A stretch of DNA of 57,609 nt from positions 1 to 57,609 of the forward strand of contig MU266514.1 in the NCBI GenBank assembly GCA_021014945.1, written 5' to 3'. The stretch is from Leucogyrophana mollusca (taxonomy: Eukaryota; Basidiomycota; Agaricomycetes; Boletales). Both the position numbers and the translations under genes were made by a program. The notes below the pieces were generated by a model. It worked only from the letters and a program-made list of their open reading frames with translations. It was not told the origin of the DNA and searched no databases. The stretch's first letter is position 1; each line of letters starts with the position of its first letter. This document shows positions 1-10,797 of this stretch, piece by piece.

Positions 1-1026
1 GCGTTTTACGGCGCGTTTTCTGCGCGCCCGCCTCGCCGACGCGCTGTCCTTCTGACGGGGTCTTCATCCCCGCTCTCCTGAGTCAACCGCAGCCTTTGGC
101 ATGGGGCTTACTCGGCCGACGGTACACTGGTCACGAAGATCTTTGTTGGCTCGAGGTTCACAATGAAGGTAATAAACTTACGGTAGCATGTGTATAGTAA
201 GTTAAATAATGCAAAAGTGCTGGAGATTATACATTGAAAGTGATGGTTTCTACATTAACGTGCACATCGAGCAAGAACTCGAGCACGCAAAGTGTGATGA
301 TATGAATAAAAGAAGGAAAGACGTACCATAATATAGTCGCGCCCGCGAGTCGTCGGCTTCGTATGCACAGACATTCCCCACGACGCCGAAGCTGCTGACT
401 TCAAAGTGTGTGCGCTGTACTCATCAATTTGGACTTATCATTATGCACCACTGAAAAAACTCCCCGGAGTGCTTGGGGGACGCTTACCGTAATCTCACGG
501 CATTTGTCCGCACTTCAAAGAAGCACAATTTTTGGGAACCGAGAAACTTCGGAGGGGTAACAGGGGACTACAGACTCTTTGCGTTCTCTTGTTTTTCCAT
601 TCAATCATGCCGTGCCTTGTCGATCCGAAACGCGTCCCATATGATGATAGTATTTTCACGCGTCGGGTTCGTGATTAGCCATGTGACTGAAGCCAACGCT
701 CATGTGCCATCTTTTCTGGAACAGCAGATTCGAAGTTGCTGTCTGTTGCTGTGTCGACATGACTTGACTTGCTGTATAGAGCCAGCACAGGTAGTGCAAT
801 GGCTCCCGAAAACTCACGACTCCGATATAAAGGAGGCTCGATAACCAGCATTTCACATTAGCCTATCTAACATCAAACTTCCAGTCGATTAAGGACCACA
901 TCAGGTATCGGTCAAAGCAGTCGTATTATCTCTCGACTTCCGATCTGCTTCCTCTCCTATTCTCGACTAGAAGGTCGGGGTCCTGCCTATCTCGATATTT
1001 CGCTGATCGCCTGTCGCCACACCCTC
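1..1026. other. Left edge, no firm gene; possible 3' exon of a gene entering from the left
   Basis: No complete gene is recognised here. Around 93-165 on the plus strand a short open stretch reads like an exon (it includes GTLVTKIFVGSRFTMK), preceded by an acceptor-like ccgcag and followed by a donor-like gtaata. It could be the end of a gene that starts outside the window. A 123-codon open frame at 473-844 matches nothing known to me. The last 150 bases before 1027 are rich in pyrimidines and probably form the leader of the metacaspase gene. Confidence 0.3.
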
Positions 1027-3070
1027 ATGATGTCAAACGACGGTCCCACCTTTTCCGCTCAAGGGAAGAAAAAGGCGCTGCTCATCGGAATCAGGTATAC
1101 CTTGAAGAAGAACAAGAAGTTCCCGCCTATCCACGCTGCCCATGAAGACACAATCTCCCTCAAAAAACTTCTCATCGGTGAGCACTACGTCGACTACCTC
1201 CAAATTAAGCTAACCTCCCCACGTCAGATGTGTACGGGTATGCTGAAGCAGACATCACAGTGATGCTTGATGACCGGACCTCCTTAAATGAAGCTGGTGG
1301 TACAGGAGATTTGACACCAATAAAGAATAACATTGTAAGTGTTAGAGTTTACTTCGCCTCGTCCATCTTGACGAGTGTGCCGCAGATTAAGCAGATTCAG
1401 TTACTGGTAAAAGGGGCAGCGCCAAATGACCAGTTTTTCTTTTATTGTACGACGGTTGCCTGTTCTTTTCTCCCTCTCCCCATTGACTTTCCATGGTTGC
1501 TATCAGATTCTGGTCATGGGAAACAGGTGCCGTGTAAGCATCACAGTGAGCCAGACGGAATGGAAGAAGGTATGTTGTTACATTATTCTTCCGGTAGACC
1601 ACACTGACATTCCTGACAGCTATCTGCACATGTGATGCAAAGACTATCGTGGACAACGTATGTCGTGTCATCTGGCATCCTTGACTGCAGATTTTAATGT
1701 TGATTTCAGGCATTGAAATACTACTTAGTAGAACCACTGCCGAAGGGCAGTCGGTTGTTTGTGCGTCATCTCCAGCGATATTGACCTCCTCGACACTCAT
1801 TCACCAGTGGCACAGGCTCTCTTCGACTGCTGCCATTCAGAAACAGTACTCGGTGAGCATCCCTTTTCCTGACACAAGTCTTCTGGATCTCATCCTCGTT
1901 AGACCTGGAGCATCACATGTGCAATCGCGGTTACTTTCCACCAAGGCAGCGATGTGAATCAGCCCCCGGACAGGCTATCTTCTCTGGTATAAACGTTTTC
2001 ATCTCTCAATTGACATCCTCTTACAGTCGCGATCACATACAGGGTTAGCGAACAGCTCAAAAGCACTTTGTAGGTTGTTTCCCGCAGCTCAAATCGCATG
2101 TATTTATAGCATCTACCAGATCGCAATCTCAACACCCTTGGCTCAAAGAACTCTGCCAGTGCATCTGCGCAAGAAAAGCAGCGAGGAAAGGTTCATGGGC
2201 GCAGCTTTATCGCGCTGAATACCAACGTCCCAGCCACAGTTCCCGACAGGTGGATCACGTCTCCCACTGTACAGAGGGTCTTTTCGCCCTTTTCGTACTT
2301 CGTTTGTACAGGGTGCTGCGCTATGCCCGAACCCGAAGAGAGAGACACTCGAGCTTACGTAGTGCGCGATACCTTCCATGATATGTGGACCATGTGCCTG
2401 ATTTCCAGTGCATCCAGATTTCTCTTTCTGCGTGCAAAGACAACGAGTCTGCATACGACGACGAGAGGGGCGGGACAATGACGAAGGTACGCTTCCCATC
2501 ATATTTTCGAGAGTGTTACTGAAGCCCTCATATCATAGTTCTTTATTGCATTCCTCAGTACGCACCCATTGTTTTACGTTCTAAATACCCTTCGCTCACC
2601 CGTGTTCCAGGAAAAAACTCTCGTCCTACCTTGCGTGCCTTGCTCGAGGGTGTCAGGTTCGTAAATATCTCGATTGCTTCGATTGGGTTACTAAGCTTTG
2701 AAACAGAGAGGAAGTGAACAAAGTGTCTCAACGGCGGCGCGATCAGCCTCTCAAGAGCCCCAAGACAACGATGAATGGGCGACCATATGCACCTCGAAGG
2801 CAGGCTACCGAAGTGCTTGACGGCACGCGATCTGACCGGGTTCGCGGAGCCACACGCCACATAAAGCAGAATGTCAATAACGCCCTTAACCAAAGCCTTT
2901 CCCAGGAACCTCGGGTGAGCGATCAGAGTACCTTTTACACTGAAGCATGCTTAACTCGGGTCTCATATTGCCCAGTTCGCAAGTCATTATAGGCTGGTAC
3001 GTGCTGCAGTCTCGTTTCACGCCTGCGCTAAATCTTTATCCAGGATCTTGACGAATTGCTGGAACTTTGA
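1027..3070 (+). CDS. Metacaspase-like caspase-domain cysteine peptidase (Peptidase C14)
   Basis: This is a multi-exon caspase-fold protein of the type I metacaspase kind, a family that cleaves after Arg or Lys and acts in stress and cell-death responses. Clear exons are 1027-1177, 1228-1334, 1386-1446, 1507-1569, 1620-1657, 1710-1760 and 1816-1852, with more up to the stop at 3068-3070. The spliced frame reads KKALLIGIRY (first strand), then DITVMLDD, then FFYYSGHGKQ with the catalytic His, then LVEPLPKGSRLFALFDCCHS with the catalytic Cys. Later exons give the C-terminal motif ISLSACKDNESAYDD near 2400-2480 and a typical tail, FASHYRLDLDELLEL, at the end. The canonical DSCHSG site is DCCHSE here, but the nucleophile is kept. 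Ten or more short introns fit basidiomycete structure. The exon borders between 1860 and 3000 are less certain than the family call. Confidence 0.85.
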
Positions 3071-4222
3071 TACCCGACCATACTACAGCCATGATACCAC
3101 CGACAGGCAGGCGTGAACCTTTTATTTTGATCACCATTTCGTCTAACGGTTTTCCATAGATTACTGTGCATTATATCCGGCCCCAGCCCCTGACCACTAT
3201 CATGATACCCTCAGCAATCGGACCTTCCAACTCATAACTCATACCCTGGTTACCCCACGCATCGCATTCCTCTAATATCCGTTTTCACGCGACTCTATTT
3301 CGGGACCACTTAACCTGGTTCTATTTCTTGATCTCAAACTTCCTAATGATATTCTCAGTGCACATTGTCTCCCATGTTACCTCCGTCAAAGCCCATCTAT
3401 CTGTGACTGCTGCTTACATTATTCCTCCATTATGCTCTCAACATACACACCCTATTAATCACTTATCGCGGTGGAGCTCGGCCAGCACACACATCCGCTA
3501 TTCTTTCGGCTAACAAATGTCCCCTCTTTGTTACACCGGTACCTCGTTTGCAACCGACTCATACAAGTCTCATACGCCATACGTTTCCCGACCTCGAAGC
3601 CACTCGACGCCTGCATCATCGCAACGCCCCGTGCTTGGCGACATCCGACTTGACGCTTGCACTGTTAATAATGCTCGATCGCTGATCGCCGACTTGAAGG
3701 CCAGCTCGACTAACGGGACCACAATACGTCGCCGACAGTGACTTATTCATAACGACGTTACCAGCGTTCCATCATTCTCTAATCACTGGAAATCCTAATT
3801 ATATCACTGAATTCCCAATCACCTACCCGCTCGACTTACTCCTTCTCGCTGCGCCATCTCAAGATATTTGTTTGCGACGGAATTCGTCCCCGCAGACAGC
3901 ATTGGATTCTCGAACGATGGTCACCTACCCATACTCTTCCCAGATAGTCGCTTTGGACTTTCTGTTGCAGGGTCGCCCCTATGTCATCGTGCCTTACTCG
4001 GACCCAATGATCGTCAACTTATTTTCATCTCCCATCAATCGCGTACGTTACGGCCATCCAACCCCCGATGCCCAAAATACCACGCTGTAGTATGCGAATA
4101 CTTGTACGTTGGTTTTCAAACTTATCGACCCTCCTCAACTCTGCCTTTGTGCTCCCTGAAACCGCCTCCTTCCACTCATTAGCACCCACGCTCACTTTTA
4201 CTTTCGCTAGCTCTTTTCAAAC
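3071..4222. other. Intergenic region between metacaspase and DUF3455 gene
   Basis: About 1.15 kb with no recognisable gene. Several short open frames exist (for example 3517-3741 and 3868-4182), but none shows a domain, a plausible splice pattern or a family resemblance. The final 100 bases before 4223 are C and T rich, which is usual for a fungal leader upstream of a start codon. Confidence 0.5.
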
Positions 4223-5074
4223 ATGGCCACAGTTCTCCTCATCCTCGGGGTTCTCGCCTCTTCTGGCGCTTTTGCGCTGCCTGCTGCCAGGCAGCTGAGC
4301 GCGAGTTGTAATCTGACTGAGGCGAGGCTCCAAGTACCCGCTAATCAAACTCAGCTTATCGCCCCGACCGTCGCCCCCGCCTTTGTTGCCCTCGGGCTTG
4401 GTGTCCAGAACTACACCTGTAATGCCACCTCCTCCACATATGTGTAGGCATGCTATCACACTCCACTTCATATACTCCGCTCACTCTGGTTGTAAACTGT
4501 GAATTGTGATGTGTAGTCTCACTGGCGCCGTCGCCGAACTCTTCGATTCCTCCTGCCTTTATGGCACGCCCGTTTTTGACACCGCTCCTGCGCTCGCATA
4601 TACAGCCTGGGATGCCACCACCGGTCTGGTCACCCCTCAAGATGTTATTGCCGCTCTCTCTATCGTACCACTTCCCGTCGTGCTCGGACAGCACTACTAC
4701 GTCCCAAACCCTGCAGGATCGGGACTGTCCCCAAAGTGGGACTTCACTTCGTCCGGTGGCACATATGGCAACACAGCTGCGTACGCAGTCGGTGCGAAAA
4801 TCGGCGACCTCCCGAGCCCTGACACGAAACTCAATATCGACAGTTTGATGGTCAAAGTTGTGGAGGGAAATCTGGCGAGCGAGATCTTCAGGGTGCAGAA
4901 CAACGGCGGGCAGCCTCCTGCGTCTTGCACATCTGCGAGTCAAAACGTCAGCGTTAAATATACGGCGCAATACTGTGAGTTAACCCTGATTTCACGCGCA
5001 CCAAGTGCTGGAATAACTGTTCGTGTACAGGGTTTTTCGGTGGTTCTATTACGCCAAACTCAATCGTTATCTGA
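4223..5074 (+). CDS. Secreted DUF3455 family protein
   Basis: Three exons (4223-4443, 4517-4974, 5031-5074) splice in frame and encode about 240 residues ending FGGSITPNSIVI. The N-terminus MATVLLILGVLASSGAFALP is a textbook signal peptide, so the protein should enter the secretory pathway. The mature part shows features of the fungal DUF3455 family (Pfam PF11937): [40 protein letters not shown], the PKWDFTSSG block and a closing KYTAQYWFFGG. The family is common in Agaricomycetes, has no proven function, and is sometimes wrongly labelled malate dehydrogenase in databases. Potential N-glycosylation sites (NQT, NYT, NAT, NVS) agree with secretion. The first intron uses gtaggc as donor; this choice restores the reading frame. 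Length is close to family norm and nothing looks broken. Confidence 0.85.
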
Positions 5075-5437
5075 GATCGTAACCGCTCACATTATCGTAG
5101 TATTGTCGTCCACACTGCCGTCTTGTACTTGTGCGAGAGTTGCATCTGCAGAAGTCTATCATCTACAACCTTTTTGAAAGAAAAGGACACGCGGGTCTAA
5201 CACGATGCATCACAGCAGCGACTTCTAAGTTCCTTAGACTGGGATGTACTACGAATTTTCGACTCCTTCGATTATATCTGGACCACTACATAAGGCGCGA
5301 TGTGTGGCGGACGGACTCGTTACATAGAGTTCGCCGCGACTTGCCTGCGGCGGGATTTCCTGGGGTGCAACAAAAAGGCGGGAGCGTGCAGAAAATAATT
5401 TCTGCGGGTCCGGTTTTGTAGTTCATTTGCGACGCTC
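5075..5437. other. Intergenic region, DUF3455 gene to GPI12
   Basis: About 360 bases holding the 3' end region of the DUF3455 gene and the promoter of the next gene. No coding sequence was recognised in it. Confidence 0.5.
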
Positions 5438-6408
5438 ATGTTCCTTGTCCTCCTTGGAATTGTGTTCCTGTGTTTCTCCGTCATTTTTGTTCCACTCGAA
5501 TCCAATGGCGATACGCTGACACGAAAGAACGCGTTGGTCGACGCTGTGGGGTCACAGCCGCGCGTGCTACTGCTCACGGCACATCCTGACGACGAATGTT
5601 TTTTCTTTGCGCCTACGATACTCGCTCTTCGCGCTGTTCATGATGGTGTATCCAACCCAGCGATATTTTCCCTGTGTCTCTCTACAGGGAATGCCGACGG
5701 CCTCGGGAAAGTAAGGCAAGACGAACTTGCGCGCAGTCTAGATGTGCTAGGGATTGAAGAGGAGAGGCGCTGGGTAGTCGACCATCCGCAAGTCGCCAAC
5801 GAATTATTGGCTTCTAGGACTGACGAGAGCTTCTATAGAGCGTTACAGGACAACTTCACCGCGCAGTGGGATGCAGACGTGATAGCAAACGTCGTCAGAC
5901 CATACGTGGTTGGGAACAAGATAACCACTGTACGCATTGCTGTTTTATGCGCTGTGGACACCAACATATCTATCTCTTCCAGATTCTTACCTTCGATAAG
6001 CAAGGAGTCTCATCACACCCCAACCACTTTTCTCTGTCTTGGGGCGCGTCTCGCCTCATCTCGTCGTTTCCGCCATCTGCAGCACCGGGTCTGCGTCTCT
6101 TTACCCTCATCACCGTCCCCGTTTTGCCGAAATATACTGGGGTTCTGTCTGCGCTCCTGGCGAGGCTCGATATTGTCCTACAGCGCGCTCTCGACTATCT
6201 TATTCCTTCCCCAGTATCCACAGACGATCGACCAAACGTCATGCCAGTGTTTGTATCTGGCATCAAAGAGTACATCACCGCAGCGCACGCGATCACGGTG
6301 CACAAGTCGCAGCTTGTATGGTTCCGTTACTTGTATATGGGATTTTCGCGGTATATGTGGGTGAATGAATGGGTGGAGGTACGTCCGGATGATGGGAGGA
6401 GTAGCTAG
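5438..6408 (+). CDS. GPI12: N-acetylglucosaminylphosphatidylinositol de-N-acetylase (PIG-L/GPI12)
   Basis: This enzyme removes the acetyl group from GlcNAc-phosphatidylinositol, the second step of GPI-anchor synthesis, on the cytosolic face of the ER. The N-terminus MFLVLLGIVFLCFSVIFVPL is a membrane anchor. It is followed by RVLLLTAHPDDECFFFAP, which contains the metal-binding HPDDE motif of the LmbE/PIG-L fold, then FSLCLSTGNADGLGKVRQDE and, after an intron (5930-5982), LTFDKQGVSSHPNH with the second conserved His motif. The tail SQLVWFRYLYMGFSRYMW is also typical. A 57-nt in-frame segment (5792-5848) interrupts the usual DHPxLQDN block and may be a second intron with a weak donor (gtcgcc). 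The stop at 6406-6408 gives a family-sized protein of roughly 280-305 residues, although a downstream exon cannot be excluded. Confidence 0.88.
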
Positions 6409-6675
6409 ACATTGAATGTATACACAACCTTGAAGCTTTAGGCGTTGTCCGAGCTGGGTGGTGATCCTGACCAGACTACTTTCCCAGCACCCGACCTCGA
6501 ATACTCCAGAAACTGTATTCGCTGGTGAAATTCTTCGTGTCTAGGCTGCTGTCTAATTCCATAGGCGCCCAAAGTCCTATCGAAGGAATTTCCATCTTAT
6601 TCGCAGTCTGAATCAGGGTCACACCTCCTATAAATACGGCAATCCGTAACATCCAAGCAACACAAGGTGCACAAT

Positions 6676-7970
6676 ATGGACGGGCAAGATCAGCAAGTGG
6701 CCTCAATCTTGCGGGCGATCCGAGCTGTTGCACAGCGCCTTGCGTCCACTCAGCCGCCGCATGAGATTTACACCTCCATCCTCACCGGTTCCGGATGGGT
6801 GCAGGAACTGTTGATGGACCGTCCCGATCGCATTCGCTGCGCACTCGGAGTGCACAAAGAAGTATTCCTTGTGCTCATCGAGATCCTGAGCGGGGCTGGA
6901 TATCAGGACTCTGAGGATGTCCCTCTCGTGGAGCAGCTGGCCATTTTTTTGTATGGTTCCGTGACTGGGCTCCCCACCCGTCTCATGTGCGAGCGGTTCC
7001 AACACCCGAATGACATAATCACCAAGTGAGCTCATTTTCCCCCGTCGTCATCGTGGCTCCGTTGTGTTGACAAGCATACATAGATATTTCAACCGCATGC
7101 TTATTGCCTTTTCGTCTCCTCCCATCTATACGCAATACATTCGACCTCCTTCCACGGAGCCTACCTCTGCTATTCGACAAAATCCAAAATTTTATCCATA
7201 TTTTTCTGATGCAATAGGCGTCATAGATGGAATTCACATCATTTGCACCCCACCTGCGGATGAAAGAGAAGATTGGCGCAATCAAGCAGGCTTCCTGTCA
7301 CAAAATTGCCTCGCGTCTTGCGATTTTGACCTCCTTTTCACGTATATGGTCAGTGGATGGGAGGGATCGGTGCCCGATGCTACAGTGTATAGGGATGCTG
7401 TCGAAAAGGACCTCGTGATCCCACAAGGCAAATACTACCTTGCTGATGGCGAATTTCCATCCTGCCCCGAGCTACTCGTGCCTTATCGTGGTACTCGATC
7501 CCATCTTTCCGAGTATGGTCGCCCAGAGGAACGGTGTGTACAATCTTCGTGAGGTCCCCTGCATGCCTAAATTTGATCTTTTGGATCAACAGCCCACAAC
7601 ACCCTCGGGAATTGTTCAATCTGCGTCATGCAGCGCTTCGAGACGTTATTGGACGCAGCTTTGACATGCTCAAACAGCGCTTTACGGTCCTCACCGTTCC
7701 CCCTGAGCACAGTCTCGAAATGCAAGTCCGTATCCCGTCTGCACTCTGTGCCATCCATAACGTCGTCCGAACCCATGACCCTCGCGACGTGGGCGACGAC
7801 ATCAATATTTCTGGTACAGATGGTGACAAGGAGGATTGGGATTCGAGCGATTCGGATGGCGAAGTAGAGGATTTGGAAACAGAACGTGAGAGGATCGTGT
7901 CGGACGTGATCAGATTGCCGCTCAAATGTGGGCAGACTACCAGCAAGGTCCTCTGCGCAGCAGTATGTAA
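6676..7970 (+). CDS. PIF/Harbinger transposase-like nuclease (DDE_Tnp_4, HARBI1-like), degenerate
   Basis: Three exons (6676-7025, 7084-7533, from 7593) encode a protein of the plant- and fungus-wide Harbinger family, whose DDE nuclease domain moves PIF/Harbinger transposons. Typical blocks are DAIGVIDGIHI (first Asp), NQAGFLSQNCLASCDFDLLF, YMVSGWEGSVPDA, YYLADGEFPSCPELLVPYRG (second Asp) and PRELFNLRHAALRDVI. Where family members have an acidic residue in the ViERxFGxLK motif, this copy reads VIGRSFDMLK, so the third catalytic Glu is Gly. Near 7885-7900 the expected ending (QIAAQMWADYQQ) is in another frame, which indicates a 1-nt shift just before the C-terminus; the end given is the stop of that second frame. 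No terminal inverted repeats or Myb-like partner gene were found. It is probably an inactive transposon relic or a domesticated gene. Confidence 0.8.
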
Positions 7971-8285
7971 CGGACTACATCAGAGTATTTACCAACCATG
8001 TCCTTTTCTCGCTGTCGTAATACTTACTGACAGCGATAGTGCAGTACACAGAAATACGGCTTATGCAACACTTGTAACTAATACACATCACCTTTGTCTC
8101 TCCAAACGTCAAGGTGTTGGTCTTGTATCGAAGCACCAGATATTAGGGTACCGGTCAGCTTATCGGACCGGATGACTTTTTGTGTGATTTTATCGGAGTC
8201 ACGGGTGACAGATCGGGGTGTCACAGTATTTATACCTATCTTTCCGTATGCTGCAATAGCTCGTTGCTTTATCTTTCCCTTTGCT
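7971..8285. other. Intergenic region before amino-acid permease
   Basis: About 315 bases without a gene. Downstream of the Harbinger relic the sequence passes into the promoter of the permease. I looked for inverted repeats that would close a Harbinger element against the 6410-6675 side and saw none. Confidence 0.45.
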
Positions 8286-10738
8286 ATGTCGCTTCATTCC
8301 AGCACTGACGCCGCGAAAGCCAACAACACCGACAGCGAAAGCGTTTCTGTCATCGACAAAGATGCCTTGCAATTGGTAAAGCCTCTTTGGACCCGCCGGG
8401 TGGTCCCTTGCGGGTCATGAAGCGCTGGGACATTACTGTTATAATCGGTAACGTCGATTTATAGTGGTGAACTGGAACGGCTGCGGGTATCCCTGTACGC
8501 AAACTCAGTATTTCTTCGCTGGTCTTTGGACGAGCAAAGAATGGCGAGTTGCGGCAGGGATTGAGATTATACCGCTTGAACCTGATCAGCGCTCATACCT
8601 GCGTAGGGAAGCCCCCAGTGTCGCTTTCTATTACTTACGCTCCTGAAAAGGAGCCATGCATGTTACTGACTTTTTCCTTTCCACCCGCCAGCGCCAACTT
8701 GGTTATAAACCGGTGCGCCTTGCTGTAGTGTACGGGATGAACTTGCATTGATTTTTTGTGATAGCAATTACACCGTAGTTGGCATCTTATCGAAAGCTTC
8801 GCCGCTAGTTTCGTGGCTTTGAATTTCATCGGTGGGGTCAGGTGGGTCTATGCATCTTCTCGTCCGCATTCATGAACTGAGGTCTGCGTTTAGGTCGGTT
8901 CTCTTTCTGGGACTCCTTGCCGGAGGTCCCGCAGCCATATGGTGACTTCATACAGAGTTTGATGGTCCTCTTTTCCTGACCTCTTTTCCAGGTCGTCCTA
9001 CCTTATTACAATGGTTTTCATGTTCATCACCGCTGCCGTTTTGGCAGAAATCTGTTCCGCTCTGCCTGTGAGCGGTTCGATATACATCTGGGCTGCCGAA
9101 AGTGCGGGCCCCAAATATGCCAGGTTTTTCGGATTCCTTGTTGCATGGTGGGCGTGTACGGCGTGGATGACATTTACCGCCAGCAACTGTCAGGTAGGTT
9201 GTTGGACATTGATCCTGGTTCTTGGTTCACTATTTTTTACCTTGTAGACTACGGCCAACTATATCGTTTCCCAGATGGCTGTGTGGGAGGTCGATTTTCC
9301 TGGAGGCGTCGGAAATGATAACATTCAGTGGCGTGCACTTATCTGGGCGATCTCGGAAGGAATGCTCTTGCTTTCTGTGGCTATCAACTATTTGCCGCCG
9401 AGACTCTACTCTGGTGTCTTCAAGTTCTCGGTCGGCCTCATGATGCTCGACTTTTTCTTGTGCCTCATCTGGCTGCCAATTGGGGTATCCCAAACCTATG
9501 GATTTCGCTCTGCGAAAGATGTGTTCACTATGACCTGTATGTGGTTTTAATAGTGTGACATTTCTCCCCCTGATGTTTTCCCAGATAACGGCACCGGGGC
9601 TCCCGCTGGATGGAACTGGCTCTTGTCTTTGTACGCCGAGTAGCATCAAATAATTGATCGCCCATTAACTGACCCATCCTACTTGGTAGTCTCTTCACTG
9701 CTGGTACGCTCACTGGGTTTGATGCTTCTGGGCACATTGCCGAAGAGACACAGAATGCTAGGTATGATATTCGATGAACCCGTGTATCAACTTGCTCAGG
9801 TCCTTCCTCTTATCAGTGTGATCGCAGCGAAGGGGATTCTGTCTAGCGCAATTGCTACTGGTGTCCTGGGTTTTATCACGACAATCCTTTTCCTATTCTG
9901 TACCCCAGACCTTGACACTGTCTTTGCTCTGGATGCTCCGCAGCCTTTCGTGCAGATCTATGCGTTAGCTTTGGGAAAAAAGGCTAGCATCTTCATGACA
10001 CTCATTGCCGTCTTAGGTCTCATCATGGTGAGGAGCTATATTCCTCACAACGCGGTAGCGAACTCTTAACGTGTGTTGCAGAACACAACGGTTGCAATTG
10101 TCGCATCTTCCAGGCTTGTCTTCGCAGTAGCGAGGGATGGCGTTCTCCCGCTCTCTGGTTGGATTGGTCACATCGATAACAAGGGGCAGCCCAAAAATGC
10201 GGTGACCGTGATCTATATATTCGCCGCAATCATCCTCTGCACGATTCTTCCTAGTCAAGTCGCATTCACGTCGCTGGTCTCGGCTGGCGGTATCCCGACC
10301 ATCGCTGCATATGGTTTGATTGCTCTGCTTCGGTTGACAATGACCCCAAATCACTTTCAGTCGTCTCATTTCCACCTGGGCAAATATGCGAAGCCCTTCT
10401 ACGTGTCGGCAGTTCTGTTTAATGCTCTCGTTTTTGCAGTCAGTGCAATCAAACCATTTATTTCTGGCGCTAGACTGATCGTTGCTTTTTGCGTCAGGTC
10501 GATATTTCTCCCTTTGAGTTTCCAGTGACAGCCGAAACTTTCAATTTCGTGAGTGGTTAGTCCTCCGCTTTATTCGCCCATTAATGCTTGCAACTTTTAG
10601 GCTTGTGTTATCTTTGGTGCTATCTCGCTCTTCGCTGTGGTCAGCTGGTTTGTGATGCCAGAGGAGAAATGGCTGAAGAGGGAACAGGTGCTCAAGGCGC
10701 TGGAGACAGCCGATCATCCTGAAGAGAGGATCGATTAA
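8286..10738 (+). CDS. Amino-acid/GABA permease (APC superfamily, fungal amino-acid transporter)
   Basis: This is a multi-spanning transporter of the APC superfamily, placed at the plasma or vacuolar membrane by family precedent; the substrate (amino acid, choline or GABA type) cannot be set from sequence. The start MSLHSSTDAAKANN gives a hydrophilic N-terminus. Exons then encode SFVALNFIGGVR, LFLGLLAGGPAAIW, ITAAVLAEICSALPVSGSIY, the hallmark GTLTGFDASGHIAEETQNA, NTTVAIVASSRLVFAVARDG with GVLPLSGWIGHI, and TSLVSAGGIPTIAAYG. The last exon ends WFVMPEEKWLKREQ and ADHPEERID before the stop at 10736-10738. About ten introns break the frame. The first one (8376-8691, 316 nt) is several times longer than the others. 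The gene is tail-to-tail with ICP55, only about 60 bp apart. Confidence 0.87.
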
Positions 10739-10797
10739 CTGACAGAACAAGTATGACGGTGGAAAGCGAGAGTCCGGTATCTCTATAGAGTGCGAAG

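Noticed and set aside
473..844. 123-codon open frame left of the metacaspase gene
   Set aside because: No recognisable domain, and no credible upstream or downstream exon.
6409..6675. Terminal inverted repeat of the Harbinger relic
   Set aside because: Candidate motifs such as ggcgttgtcc after TTA had no inverted partner in 7970-8285, so element ends could not be set.
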